Source: Dyadobacter sp.
Lineage (GTDB): Bacteria > Bacteroidota > Bacteroidia > Cytophagales > Spirosomataceae
Assembly: GCF_017744695.1 (NCBI RefSeq)
Contig: NZ_JAGIAS010000010.1
Span: forward strand, 1 to 64,000
DNA length: 64,000 bases
Direction: 5' to 3'
The first letter of the stretch is position 1. Each line of letters opens with the position of its first letter. Made by a program: the position numbers and the translations under genes. The notes under the pieces were generated by a model. That model searched no databases. It worked only from the letters and a program-made list of their open reading frames with translations, and was not told the DNA's origin. Shown here one piece after another: positions 1-8,521 of the stretch.

Positions 1-97
1 ACATAAGGGTCGTTGTAGACTACGACGTTGATAGGCTGCAGGTATACGTGTCGAAATACACTCAGCTGAGCAGTACTAATTACCCAACAGCTTGCAC
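1..97 (+). rRNA. 23S ribosomal RNA, 3' end (partial)
   Basis: The first ~95 bases carry the closing helices of large-subunit rRNA, including the strongly conserved GCTGAGCAGTACTAATTACC block just before the 3' end. The rest of the gene lies left of the window. It is followed in the same direction by a 5S gene, as expected of a bacterial rRNA operon. The exact 3' end was judged by eye and could be off by about ten bases. Confidence 0.93.
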
Positions 98-160
98 ATT
101 TAATCTTTATCTTCATCTCTTCTACTTCCAATATGACATGAAAGAAGTTCAAAGTTCATT

Positions 161-215
161 AGTTTAAAGTCCAGAGTAGCTTACTCATAAACTTTAAACT
201 CCTGGACTCTAAACT
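161..215. repeat. Imperfect inverted repeat in the 23S-5S spacer
   Basis: Left arm 161-177 and right arm 198-215 are near-perfect reverse complements (17 of 18, one extra G in the right arm), separated by 20 bases. Transcribed as part of the rRNA precursor it would form a strong stem-loop. It could be a processing-stem element or a degraded palindromic repeat. The spacer contains no tRNA gene that I can recognise. Confidence 0.6.
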
Positions 216-228
216 CGAACTCAAAGAG

Positions 229-390
229 CTTGTTGGTGGCTATTGGTCTGGTTCGGAGTCGCGTTCGACTTCAATTCTTCCCATAGCGAACAAATAAACC
301 AACTACAATCTTGTTGGTGGCTATTGGTCTGGTTCGGAGTCGCGTTCGACTTCAATTCTTTCCATAGCGAACAAATAAACCAACTACAAT
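229..390 (+). repeat. Two 81-bp tandem units resembling broken 5S rRNA copies
   Basis: Two head-to-tail 81-bp units (229-309 and 310-390) differ by one base (C versus T near the middle). Each starts with the same ~23 bases as the 5S gene that follows at 391, in exact register, so the 5S start is effectively the third repeat. Further in, each unit also keeps a block resembling the 5S loop-B region (CTTCCCAT then CGAACA) but lacks the remainder of 5S. The unit end (AACCAACTACAAT) could pair with its own start, imitating 5S helix I. I infer decayed partial duplications of 5S; function unknown. Confidence 0.75.
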
Positions 391-393
391 CTT

Positions 394-504
394 GTTGGTG
401 GCTATTGGTCTGGTGTTCACCTCTTCCCATCCCGAACAGAGAAGTTAAGCCCGGATCCGCCGATGATACTTGGTTCAAACCTGGTAAAGTAGGTAGCCGC
501 CACA
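394..504 (+). rRNA. rrf: 5S ribosomal RNA
   Basis: The gene has the Bacteroidota 5S landmarks: a 5' strand GGTGGCT (397-403) that pairs with AGCCGCC (495-501) to close helix I, the CACCTCTTCCCATCCCGAAC core, AGAGAAGTTAAGCC, and the GGTAAAGTAGGTAGCCGCC 3' side. Its length of about 110 bases is normal. It is preceded by two partial look-alike units that share its first ~23 bases and is followed by an intrinsic terminator. Ends are estimated from helix I pairing. Confidence 0.95.
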
Positions 505-516
505 ATTATTAAAAGC

Positions 517-546
517 AAAAGCATCTCCAAGTGAGATGCTTTTTTG
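517..546 (+). terminator. rRNA operon terminator
   Basis: An 8-bp GC-containing stem (AGCATCTC / GAGATGCT, extended by A-T pairs) with a 5-base loop is followed by a run of six T. It lies just past 5S and just before the stop codon of the converging LacI-type gene, so it may serve both strands. Confidence 0.85.
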
Positions 547-566
547 CGTTTGGGGGGCACTGCATT

Positions 567-1601
567 TTAAGTATCTGCCCCTTTCCCAACAGCCTTCCTC
601 TGCGTCGATTCACGCACAATAAGCTCGGTAAGCAATGAAATCTGCTGAATAGGATAGCTTTGCTTTTGAATATGCCTGATCAGCACTTCACAACTTTTGC
701 GGCCGATCTGATAAGCAGGCTCAGCAATGGTGGAGAGCGAAGGGGAAATGATTTTTGAAGTAGGATCATTGGTAAAACCTATTACGCCTACTTCTTCGCC
801 TACCAGAATGCCATGCTCCCGCAACCACAAGACTACACCGAATGCCTTGCGATCATTCACGGAGAAGATCGCGTCGGGCCTCGAAGCACCATTGAATAAT
901 GTGTTTATATCCTGCCGCCCGTTTTCGTCACTGAATCCCGAGTGGATAACCCCATAAGATTCGAGACGATGCTTTTTCAACGTATCGAGATAGCCGCGAA
1001 GCCTTTGCTGCGTAAGATTAAGGCCAGGAGGGCCAGCCAGGTGCGCGATTTTTGAATATCCCTGGGCAATTAAATGCTCGGTGGCCATACATGCACCAGT
1101 GTAATCGTCCTGTACCACTACCGACGTTTTGACGGATTCGGGTACGCGATCAAAGAATACCAATGGCATATCCGCTTCAACCAATTCTTCAAAGTGGCTG
1201 AAATCCGTGGTTTCGTACGTAATGCAAGCTAATAATCCATCGACACTACTCAGGGAAAGCTCCCGGACAACCTTGGTTTCCCAGTAGGCAGAGTCGTTGG
1301 TGAGGTAAAGCATCACCTGATAATTCTGTTCTAACGCATATTCCTGGATGCCGGTGATGACGGTAGAGAAATAGTAGTTGGTAATTGCCGGGATAATTAC
1401 GGCGATTTTATGCGTTCCGCTTTTAACCAACCCAGTGGCATTGAAGTTGGGCCGGTAGTTCATCTTTGCAGCGGTATCGAGCACGAGTTTCCTTGTCTCT
1501 GCACTCACATCGTACGTATCCCTCATTGCGCGCGAGACAGTTGCCACCGATATGCCCAATGCTTTGGCAATGTCTTTAATCGTAGTTAATCTTTTTGTCA
1601 T
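567..1601 (-). CDS. LacI-family transcriptional regulator
   Basis: This 344-residue protein has the LacI/PurR layout: an N-terminal helix-turn-helix (residues ~6-26, with TIKDIAKALGISVATVSRA), a hinge near YRPNFNATGL (residues 49-58), and a periplasmic-binding-protein-like effector domain to about residue 335. It is transcribed away from an amino-sugar operon starting at 1753, and the intervening DNA carries a CG-centred palindrome of the LacI-operator type. I infer that it represses that operon and responds to an amino sugar or its phosphate; the ligand cannot be read from the sequence. Its 3' end faces the rRNA terminator. Confidence 0.92.
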   Translation of the reverse strand: MTKRLTTIKDIAKALGISVATVSRAMRDTYDVSAETRKLVLDTAAKMNYRPNFNATGLVKSGTHKIAVIIPAITNYYFSTVITGIQEYALEQNYQVMLYLTNDSAYWETKVVRELSLSSVDGLLACITYETTDFSHFEELVEADMPLVFFDRVPESVKTSVVVQDDYTGACMATEHLIAQGYSKIAHLAGPPGLNLTQQRLRGYLDTLKKHRLESYGVIHSGFSDENGRQDINTLFNGASRPDAIFSVNDRKAFGVVLWLREHGILVGEEVGVIGFTNDPTSKIISPSLSTIAEPAYQIGRKSCEVLIRHIQKQSYPIQQISLLTELIVRESTQRKAVGKGADT

Positions 1602-1699
1602 TGAACTGACCGGTTCATGGCTTGGGACGAAATTCTGGTTTCGATAACGTTCTCGCTACTATTTAAAGTAAATATCTGGAATGCCGCTATAAAACATTG

Positions 1700-1730
1700 T
1701 AAAATTGTACGATTGCAAACGTTTTTTTGG
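1700..1730 (+). promoter_or_regulatory. Candidate operator overlapping the amino-sugar operon promoter
   Basis: AAACGTTT at 1717-1724 is a perfect 8-bp palindrome with the central CG step typical of LacI-family operators, inside GATTGCAAACGTTTTTTTGG. Just upstream, TAAAATTG (1700-1707) is one base away from the Bacteroidota -7 box TAnnTTTG, with a weak -33 region about 20 bases before it. Start of transcription would fall on the palindrome, fitting repression. A second, weaker centre (ATAACGTTCT, 1645-1654) lies nearer the regulator gene. Motif reading only. Confidence 0.45.
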
Positions 1731-1752
1731 ATTGTACTCTTACTCAAAACAA

Positions 1753-3156
1753 ATGAAAAAGCGGGAATTTTTGAAAATAGCCGGTTTGGGCACGCTCGGA
1801 ATGACGGGCGCGAATGCAAAAGTCATCAGAGAGCCTGAGATTGTTATTCCAACGGACAAAAAGCAGCTCTTTAACATGAGCGGGTATGCCGCACCGAAAA
1901 TGGATGTCGTGCGTATAGGCTACATCGGTATGGGTAATCGTGGCGGCGGCGCTATCAAGCGCATTGTGCACCTTGCGAGCGTGCAGGTGAAAGGCGTTGC
2001 GGATATCGTGCCTGAGAAAGCAAATAATGCCAAAAAATTCCTGACGGATGCCGGACATTCAACAGATGCTTATTCAGGCTCCGCGGATGCCTGGAAAAAA
2101 ATGTGCGAGCGGGACGACATTGACCTGATTTACATTTGCACTCCGTGGAGCTTGCACACGCCTATGGCATTGTACGCCATGGAGCACGGCAAGCATGTCG
2201 CGACGGAGATTCCGGCGGCTCTCACGGTGGAAGATTGCTGGAAGCTCGTTGAAACATCCGAGCGGACTAGAAAGCATTGTATGATGCTGGAAAACTGCTG
2301 CTACGATTTTTTTGAACTACTCACTTTAAACATGGCCCGGCAAGGCTATTTCGGTGAAATCGTGCACGTGGAAGGTGCTTATATCCACGATATTTTCGAA
2401 TCACTTTTCCAAAAAGACAAGCGTTTCGAACTCTGGCGCTTGAAAGAGAACCAGCGCAACGGGAACTTGTACCCGATGCACGGACTCGGACCGATTGCGC
2501 AAATACTGGACATCAACCGCGGCGACAAAATGGATTACATGGTTTCGATGAGCAGTAATGACTATATGCTGCAAGCGAAAGCCAACGAACTGGCGGCGAA
2601 AGATCCGGATTTCAAGCAATTCGGAGGGAAGTCATACCGCGGGAATATGAATACCAGTACCATTAAAACCCATAAGGGAAAAACCATCATGCTGCAACAC
2701 GACGTGTCTTCTCCCCGGCCCTATTCACGTCTGCACCTGATCAGCGGTACCAAAGGCGCTGCACAGAAATATCCACTACCCGAAGACGGAACTTCCGGTC
2801 GCATTTCTCACGGACACGAATGGATCAAGCCGGACGAATTCAAAGCCCTTGAACAGCAATACCAGCCGGAAATTGTGAAACGTGTGGGTGAATTGGCCAA
2901 AAAGGTAGGCGGCCATGGCGGGATGGATTTCCTGATGGACTGGAGACTCATTGATTGCTTGCGGAACGGTCTTCCGTTAGATCAGGACGTATATGACGCG
3001 GCGTCGTGGAGTGTGATCATTCCATTGAGCGAATGGTCGGTGGCAAACAGATCCAACTCAATCGATATTCCTGACTTTACCAATGGTTCATGGAAGAAAA
3101 ACAAACCCGTCGACATCGCATTGAAAGCGGGTGGTAACACGGAAGTAAAATCATAA
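1753..3156 (+). CDS. GH109-type alpha-N-acetylgalactosaminidase-like Gfo/Idh/MocA protein
   Basis: The 467-residue protein starts with a Tat-like signal (KKREFLKIAGLGTLG) and has a Rossmann motif GYIGMGNRGGG (residues 57-66), then EIPAALTVEDCW, the block MMLENCCYDFFELL (178-190), LNMARQGYFGEIVHVEGAY, and NGNLYPMHGLGPIAQ (237-250). This set is what I know from glycoside hydrolase family 109, whose members cleave alpha-GalNAc by an NAD-dependent oxidation-elimination-reduction cycle. An ATG 48 bases upstream is in frame, but the start at 1753 puts the signal peptide at the N-terminus. First gene of an operon with nagB (6-bp gap). Substrate is inferred; some relatives are simple oxidoreductases. 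Confidence 0.8.
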   Translation: MKKREFLKIAGLGTLGMTGANAKVIREPEIVIPTDKKQLFNMSGYAAPKMDVVRIGYIGMGNRGGGAIKRIVHLASVQVKGVADIVPEKANNAKKFLTDAGHSTDAYSGSADAWKKMCERDDIDLIYICTPWSLHTPMALYAMEHGKHVATEIPAALTVEDCWKLVETSERTRKHCMMLENCCYDFFELLTLNMARQGYFGEIVHVEGAYIHDIFESLFQKDKRFELWRLKENQRNGNLYPMHGLGPIAQILDINRGDKMDYMVSMSSNDYMLQAKANELAAKDPDFKQFGGKSYRGNMNTSTIKTHKGKTIMLQHDVSSPRPYSRLHLISGTKGAAQKYPLPEDGTSGRISHGHEWIKPDEFKALEQQYQPEIVKRVGELAKKVGGHGGMDFLMDWRLIDCLRNGLPLDQDVYDAASWSVIIPLSEWSVANRSNSIDIPDFTNGSWKKNKPVDIALKAGGNTEVKS

Positions 3157-3162
3157 AAGAGT

Positions 3163-3936
3163 ATGAAAGTTATTATTTCAGAGACAAAGGAAGAGTTGGG
3201 GCAAAGTGCCGGAGCTTACGCTGCGATGATTATCAGGGACACCATTACCAGGAAGGGCATTGCGAATGTGATCCTGGCTACCGGAACAAGCCAGTTCGAA
3301 ACTCTGAATCAGTTGATTGAGGAGAAGGATATCGATTGGTCGAAAGTTACGATGTTTCATTTGGACGAATACATCGGTCTGCCGGTGACGCATCCGGCCA
3401 GCTTTCGGAAATACCTGACCGAGCGTTTCTTGTCAAAAGTGCCGTCACTGCGTGCTTCGTACCTGATCAACGGGGAGGGAGATCTTAAAAAGGAGCTGGA
3501 ATATCTGGCTCAAAGTATCGGTGAACATCCCATAGACGTGGCATTGGTGGGCATCGGTGAGAACGGGCATTTGGCCTTCAACGATCCACCAGCTGATTTT
3601 GACACGGAATCGCCGTACCTGGTAGTAAATCTCGACGAGCCATGCCGCCGCCAGCAAATGGGCGAGGGGTGGTTTGGATCGCTGGACGAAGTGCCATTGC
3701 AGGCGATCAGCATGTCGGTGCGGCAGATCATGAAGTCGACGTACATTATCTGCTCGGTTCCTGATGAAAGGAAAGCGGTAGCCGTAAAAAATAGCCTGGA
3801 AAACGAGGTTAGCAACGCATTTCCCGCGAGTATTTTGCAACTTCATCCGCAGTGTGCCTTTTTCCTGGACAGGGAATCCGCGAGCTTGCTGACGGCCATC
3901 GAAGCGGCAGACGGAAATAGTGAAATGCCTCAATAG
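3163..3936 (+). CDS. nagB: Glucosamine-6-phosphate deaminase/isomerase family protein
   Basis: The protein has 257 residues, the usual NagB size. It shows the sugar-phosphate loop ATGTSQFETL (39-48), HLDEYIGL (66-73; the acid matching the catalytic Asp72 of E. coli NagB) and GIGENGHLAFNDPP (130-143). In E. coli the latter reads D-G-H and FNE; here the aspartate is Asn134 and the glutamate is Asp141, while the histidine (136) is kept. The fold is clear, but these changes leave room for a different sugar-phosphate. Six bases after the GH109 gene, so co-transcribed; it would feed amino-sugar phosphate into glycolysis. Confidence 0.85.
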   Translation: MKVIISETKEELGQSAGAYAAMIIRDTITRKGIANVILATGTSQFETLNQLIEEKDIDWSKVTMFHLDEYIGLPVTHPASFRKYLTERFLSKVPSLRASYLINGEGDLKKELEYLAQSIGEHPIDVALVGIGENGHLAFNDPPADFDTESPYLVVNLDEPCRRQQMGEGWFGSLDEVPLQAISMSVRQIMKSTYIICSVPDERKAVAVKNSLENEVSNAFPASILQLHPQCAFFLDRESASLLTAIEAADGNSEMPQ

Positions 3937-4001
3937 TAGGCCTTAATACGGGTAAAAGCAGTAGTACAGTAACTTCTATTCCAAACAGTTATCCTAAACC
4001 T

Positions 4002-5144
4002 ATGGAAGCACCTTCTATTGCCGCTCAAAAGGAAGTCAGGCAACCCCTCGCGCCGGGTAGGCTGGCCTCAATTGACGCATTACGCGGGTTCGATATGCTG
4101 ATGATTGCAGGCGGCGGGCAGTTTATTGCCACGCTGGGCGGAAAGACGGGTATCCCATTTATCGACGCCGTTGCGGCGCAGTTCGAGCATCCTGCCTGGA
4201 ATGGATTTACTTTTTACGATTTCATCTTCCCACTGTTTTTGTTCCTTGCCGGAACTTCACTGGCATTCAGCGTCACAGGCGGTTTGGCGAAGGGTATTCC
4301 GCCGTCGGTGATCCGGAATAAAGTATTCAAGCGAATGCTGATCCTGATCGTGTTAGGTATTCTTGACAAGAATGCGCCGATGGATATTTTCGATCCCGCG
4401 CATATACGCTACGGGAGCGTGCTGGGGCGAATCGGGCTCGCGACGTTCATTGCGGCCATTTTGTATATGAAATTCGGTACAAACCAGCGATTATATATAG
4501 GAGCCGGAATTCTCGTCGCTTACTATTTAGTCGTGATATTGGTGCCGGTTCCGGGCTTCGGCCGTGGTGATCTCACATTCGAAGGTAATCTGGTTGGCTG
4601 GATCGACCGTCATTTTATGCCCGGCATATTGAAGCAGGGCACGTATGATGAACTGGCGCTTCTTACCCAGTTTCCGGCAATATGCCTCACTATTTTCGGT
4701 ACTGTGGCCGGTGATGTGCTTTTGAGAGAAAACAATGCGGGTGTACAAGTCTGGAAGCTCCTCACGTACGCTTTGGCCGGAATTGTAATCGGATTAGCCT
4801 GGAATTTTGTGTTTCCGGTCAATAAGCACCTCTGGTCTAGCTCATTTATCATGCTTACCTCCGGAATGGCCTTTGCGATGCTGGCACTGTTTTACTGGAT
4901 TATCGATGTGAAAGGTTACTATAAATGGGCATTTTTTTTCCGTGTGATCGGTCTGAATTCGCTGGTCATTTACCTGGCTGTCCGATTTGTGAATTTTAAT
5001 GAATCGTCGCGGTTGTTATTTGCAGGCATTTACAAACATGCGCCTGAAAATTGGCATGAGGTTTACAACACACTGGGCGGGTTTGTTCTGGTTTGGCTGT
5101 TCCTGTACTTTTTGTATCGTCAAAAAATATTTGTCAAAGTCTAG
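4002..5144 (+). CDS. HGSNAT/DUF5009-type membrane acyltransferase
   Basis: A 380-residue polytopic protein with about ten hydrophobic segments. Near the N-terminus it has RLASIDALRGFDMLMIAGGG (residues ~20-39) and then FTFYDFIFPLFLFLAGTSLAFS, both hallmarks of the heparan-alpha-glucosaminide N-acetyltransferase-like family (NagX/YeiB/DUF5009). Known relatives move acetyl from cytosolic acetyl-CoA to an amino sugar across the membrane. In this operon, acetylation of glucosamine units outside the cytoplasm is a fitting but inferred role. The next gene starts 3 bp after its stop. Confidence 0.82.
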   Translation: MEAPSIAAQKEVRQPLAPGRLASIDALRGFDMLMIAGGGQFIATLGGKTGIPFIDAVAAQFEHPAWNGFTFYDFIFPLFLFLAGTSLAFSVTGGLAKGIPPSVIRNKVFKRMLILIVLGILDKNAPMDIFDPAHIRYGSVLGRIGLATFIAAILYMKFGTNQRLYIGAGILVAYYLVVILVPVPGFGRGDLTFEGNLVGWIDRHFMPGILKQGTYDELALLTQFPAICLTIFGTVAGDVLLRENNAGVQVWKLLTYALAGIVIGLAWNFVFPVNKHLWSSSFIMLTSGMAFAMLALFYWIIDVKGYYKWAFFFRVIGLNSLVIYLAVRFVNFNESSRLLFAGIYKHAPENWHEVYNTLGGFVLVWLFLYFLYRQKIFVKV

Positions 5145-5147
5145 TTT

Positions 5148-6455
5148 ATGAAAACCACCGACGTCGACCGTACTGGCGAAATATCAAGAAGATTATTTTT
5201 AAAAAACACCGCCGGTACGGTGGCGTTGTCGATGGCGGGTGGGGCATCGGTAACCGCCGCGACCCCTGTTTTTAATGCAGACAATACTTATTCCTTTCCT
5301 ATGGCATCTGAAAAAAGCCTGATTGGCGCTTATGGTCCCTGGGCAGCCTCACTGCTTCCGGCGCAGCCCTCTCTTTCATTTAGAAATACAAAATGGAACA
5401 ATATTGACGCCTGGCGGCAGGACGCTTTGGAAAAAACAAAAGAGTTGGTGTCTGCCCCTGCAAAATCGGCTTTGCCCAAAGTGACTGTCAGGAAGAAATA
5501 TACCTACGACGGGCTGGAAATAGAAGAACTTTCATGGCAACTACCTTATGGAAGGCCTACCGAAGCGGTATTGCTCAAACCTGCGGGTATAACCAAGCCA
5601 TTACCGGGTATTCTGGGGTTGCACGATCATGCGGGAATGAAGTATTTCGGGTTAAGAAAGATCGTCAAAACTTCCGACGACCAGCATCCGATATTGAAGG
5701 AACACCAGGAATCGGACTACGGTGGCAGAGCCTGGGCGAATGAAATAGCAAAACAAGGCCACGTGGTACTGGTGCACGATACTTATGCATTTGGTAGCCG
5801 CAGGGTTTACTATGAAGATACAATAGGGTTGAATTGGGGTGCGGTGAGTACCGAAGGCAAATCGGATGCTGATCCTGAGAAATCGGAGAACATTCGGACT
5901 TATAATGCCTGGTCCTCGGAGCATGAGCACGTGATGTCCAAATCGTTGTTTTCAGCAGGGACTACCTGGCCGGGTGTTTTTCTCATGGAAGATCAGGTCG
6001 CGCTCGATATTCTGGCAGCCCGGAAAGAAGTAGATGCTAACCGCCTGGGTTGTGGTGGGCTTTCCGGCGGTGGGTTGCGCACCGTATACCTGGCTGGCCT
6101 CGATCCGCGCATTAAATGTGCCGTTTGCGTCGGTTTTATGACGACCTGGAAAGATCTGGTGTTAAACAAATCATTCAACCATACCTGGATGACCTACACG
6201 CCGCTACTGCCTAAATACCTGGATTTTCCCGAAATCCTTGGCTTGCGGGCTCCGTTACCCACATTGGTTTTAAACAATAACCAGGACCAGCTGTACACAC
6301 TCCCCGAAATGAAGCAAGCGGACGCTATTTTAACGGAAGTTTTCAAAAAAGCAGGCGCTTCGGACAAGTATAGGGCAAGCTTTTACGACGGCCCGCACAA
6401 GTTCGACGCCGACATGCAGAAAGAAGCTTTCGAATGGTTCAGGAAGTGGCTTTGA
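5148..6455 (+). CDS. Tat-exported dienelactone-hydrolase-like esterase
   Basis: A 435-residue protein with a twin-arginine signal (SRRLFLKNTAGTVALSMAGG, residues 10-29) and an alpha/beta-hydrolase core. The nucleophile elbow is GGLSGGG with Ser306; candidate acid and histidine are in NNNQDQLY and YDGPHKFDADM near the C-terminus. It resembles the Abhydrolase_7/acetyl-xylan-esterase-like group common in Bacteroidota sugar loci. Last gene of the amino-sugar operon, translated almost directly after the acyltransferase (3-bp gap); a role in removing acyl groups from sugar substrates is inferred. Its 3' end overlaps the converging ispD by 17 bp. Confidence 0.78.
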   Translation: MKTTDVDRTGEISRRLFLKNTAGTVALSMAGGASVTAATPVFNADNTYSFPMASEKSLIGAYGPWAASLLPAQPSLSFRNTKWNNIDAWRQDALEKTKELVSAPAKSALPKVTVRKKYTYDGLEIEELSWQLPYGRPTEAVLLKPAGITKPLPGILGLHDHAGMKYFGLRKIVKTSDDQHPILKEHQESDYGGRAWANEIAKQGHVVLVHDTYAFGSRRVYYEDTIGLNWGAVSTEGKSDADPEKSENIRTYNAWSSEHEHVMSKSLFSAGTTWPGVFLMEDQVALDILAARKEVDANRLGCGGLSGGGLRTVYLAGLDPRIKCAVCVGFMTTWKDLVLNKSFNHTWMTYTPLLPKYLDFPEILGLRAPLPTLVLNNNQDQLYTLPEMKQADAILTEVFKKAGASDKYRASFYDGPHKFDADMQKEAFEWFRKWL

Positions 6456-7119
6456 GGTAAATTTCCGCCCAGCGAAGGTCTTCGGGAGTCGTTATTTTAA
6501 TGTTCTCGTAAGCGCCGTCGATGAGCTGGATATGGTAACCCCAGGCTTCGAGCACGCTCGCACAATCCGTGAACGACTCGTGGTAATCGGCCGTGAATGC
6601 GGCCCGCATCCACGATGATCTGAAAGTTTGCGGCGTTTGGATCAGTCGGAAAAGCGTGCGGTCCATCGCTTTATTACCTTCGTTCTGGCCCACAATCCGA
6701 ATGGAGTCTTTCAGAGGTACGCTTACCACTGCGGCGCCGTGTGAAGCGGCGTTTTTGAAACTGTCGGCAATGATTTCTCGGGAAATTACCGGCCTTACCC
6801 CGTCATGAACAGCCACGAGGAACTCCTCTTTCTCAACAATGCAGTTCAACCCGTTTTTTACAGAATGAAAACGCGTCTGGCCACCCGCTACCAGCTGATG
6901 GGGGATTGCGAAACTGTGATTTCTGCACAATTCTTCCCAAAAACCAAATTGCTCCGATGGTAGCACGACGATAATGCGCAGGTTTTTCGAATAATCTGCA
7001 AATGCGCGGATCGTATGCATGAGCACAGGCAGGCCGTTGACTGAGAGAAACTGTTTCGGGATATCGCTTTTCATGCGGCTTCCACTTCCGCCGGCAACGA
7101 TGATGACGTATTCTTGCAT
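6439..7119 (-). CDS. ispD: 2-C-methyl-D-erythritol 4-phosphate cytidylyltransferase
   Basis: The 226-residue enzyme of the non-mevalonate isoprenoid pathway, which joins CTP and methylerythritol phosphate. The N-terminal nucleotide loop AGGSGSRMKSDIPKQF (residues 9-24) is intact, as are HDGVRPVIS (~105) and the C-terminal KITTPEDL. Length matches the family (~230). The stop codon lies inside the 3' end of the converging esterase gene, a 17-bp antisense overlap. Downstream of queA on the same strand, with a hairpin between them. Confidence 0.95.
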   Translation of the reverse strand: MQEYVIIVAGGSGSRMKSDIPKQFLSVNGLPVLMHTIRAFADYSKNLRIIVVLPSEQFGFWEELCRNHSFAIPHQLVAGGQTRFHSVKNGLNCIVEKEEFLVAVHDGVRPVISREIIADSFKNAASHGAAVVSVPLKDSIRIVGQNEGNKAMDRTLFRLIQTPQTFRSSWMRAAFTADYHESFTDCASVLEAWGYHIQLIDGAYENIKITTPEDLRWAEIYLKATS

Positions 7120-7133
7120 TGGATTCAGGCTAA

Positions 7134-7186
7134 TAAAAAATGGTCATTTACGGCTCAGGACGTGCGTCGCTGATCATAAATGACCA
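7134..7186 (-). terminator. Intrinsic terminator after queA
   Basis: On the minus strand a 10-bp stem (arms 7177-7186 and 7141-7150) is followed by a T-rich run (A-run at 7134-7140 on the plus strand). The 26-base loop is long, so strength is uncertain. It sits between queA and ispD and would separate their transcripts. Confidence 0.55.
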
Positions 7187-7206
7187 ATGGATTTTGGGGT
7201 TGTATA

Positions 7207-8256
7207 TTAAATGATCAGCATCGCATCGCCGTAGGTGAAGAATTTGTATTTCTCCTTGATAGCGATGTCGTAAGCTTTCATGACCAGGTCAAAGCCTCCG
7301 AAGGCACATGCGGCCATCAAAAGGATCGACTCCGGCAACTGGAAATTAGATAGCAATGCATTGGCGATCTTGAAATCGTAAGGGGGGAACACGAATTTGT
7401 CTGTCCAGCCTTCTACCGGCTTCAAATGGCCACTCGCCGATACCGACGATTCGATCGCCCGCAGCGAAGTGGTACCTACCGCGCAAATGCGTTTTTTACC
7501 ATCAATTGCCTTGTTCACAACGTCGGCGGTGCCTTGTGTAATGCGGTAGTTTTCCGAGTCAGTTTTGTGTTTGGTCAAATCTTCCACGTCCACGGTACGG
7601 AATGTACCCAGTCCTACGTGCAAAGTAACAGGGGCGAAGCTCACACCTTTGATTTCAAGGCGCTTCATGATCGCCTTAGTGAAGTGCATACCCGCGGTCG
7701 GAGCGGCTACGGCACCTACGTGCTCTGCAAAAATGGTTTGAAAACGCTCGCGGTCGGCGCTTTCCACTTTCCGGCGGGAAATAATTTCGGGGGGAAGCGG
7801 CGTTTCGCCCAGCTCGTCTACCAGCTTCATGAAGGCGTCGTTGTCGCCGTCGTAAAGGAAACGGATCGTACGGCCGCGGGAAGTGGTGTTGTCGATCACT
7901 TCGGCTACCAGGTCGCTGTCGCCGAAATACAGCTTGTTACCTACACGGATTTTACGTGCTGGATCAACCAGAACATCCCAAAGGCGCATTTCGCGGTTCA
8001 ATTCGCGCAACAGGAAAACTTCGATTTTCGCGCCGGTTTTTTCCTTCTGGCCATAAAGGCGTGCTGGAAATACCTTCGTGTCGTTGATAGCCATTACATC
8101 GCCGTCGTCAAAATAATTGATCACATCGGCGAATGTTTTATGTTCAATTTCTCCTGTTTTCCGGTGAACGACCATCAGGCGGGACTCTCCGCGGTCGGAA
8201 GGATGAAGTGCGATTAAACTCTGGGGAAGATCAAACTTAAATTCGGATAGCTTCAT
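7207..8256 (-). CDS. queA: S-adenosylmethionine:tRNA ribosyltransferase-isomerase
   Basis: The 349-residue QueA transfers the ribosyl part of SAM to 7-aminomethyl-7-deazaguanine in tRNA to make epoxyqueuosine. Family signatures are visible: the N-terminal [54 protein letters not shown] and [13 protein letters not shown], and a C-terminal [15 protein letters not shown]. Length is normal for the family. A Bacteroidota-type promoter lies about 220 bases upstream, implying a long leader. Confidence 0.96.
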   Translation of the reverse strand: MKLSEFKFDLPQSLIALHPSDRGESRLMVVHRKTGEIEHKTFADVINYFDDGDVMAINDTKVFPARLYGQKEKTGAKIEVFLLRELNREMRLWDVLVDPARKIRVGNKLYFGDSDLVAEVIDNTTSRGRTIRFLYDGDNDAFMKLVDELGETPLPPEIISRRKVESADRERFQTIFAEHVGAVAAPTAGMHFTKAIMKRLEIKGVSFAPVTLHVGLGTFRTVDVEDLTKHKTDSENYRITQGTADVVNKAIDGKKRICAVGTTSLRAIESSVSASGHLKPVEGWTDKFVFPPYDFKIANALLSNFQLPESILLMAACAFGGFDLVMKAYDIAIKEKYKFFTYGDAMLII

Positions 8257-8476
8257 AGCTGGATATTCTGTGAATTTCTTTGGTCGTAGATAATGTCAGG
8301 AAAAAGGATAAATCCCGATTTCTGGCGGATTCCGGCACTTATTACAACTGAATTATAGCAATTATTAACTAGATAAGCACTCACCTTTCAAAGAAAATTT
8401 GATAGCGGGAATACTTGCAGGCGTTTCAAATTGCCCAAAAAATTTGTATAATCAGCCCTTATCTAAAATAAGACCG

Positions 8477-8507
8477 CAAAAGTAGGAATTTTTTTAAAAA
8501 ATTTCAA
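8477..8507 (-). promoter_or_regulatory. Bacteroidota-type promoter for queA
   Basis: On the minus strand, TTG (8505-8507) is followed after 20 bases by TACTTTTG (8477-8484), an exact match to the -33/-7 pattern TTG-N19..21-TAnnTTTG. Transcription would start near 8470, leaving roughly 210 bases of 5' untranslated leader before queA. I saw no preQ1 riboswitch that I could defend in that leader. Confidence 0.6.
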
Positions 8508-8521
8508 GAAATGCGGCGGTT

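Noticed and set aside
243-512. An open frame of 89 codons on the plus strand and 94 on the minus strand over the 5S area
   Set aside because: It overlies the 5S gene and its broken copies; the repeats keep the frame open because the unit length of 81 is divisible by 3.
1-566. tRNA genes in the rRNA spacer
   Set aside because: No cloverleaf or CCA-type end was found between 23S and 5S.
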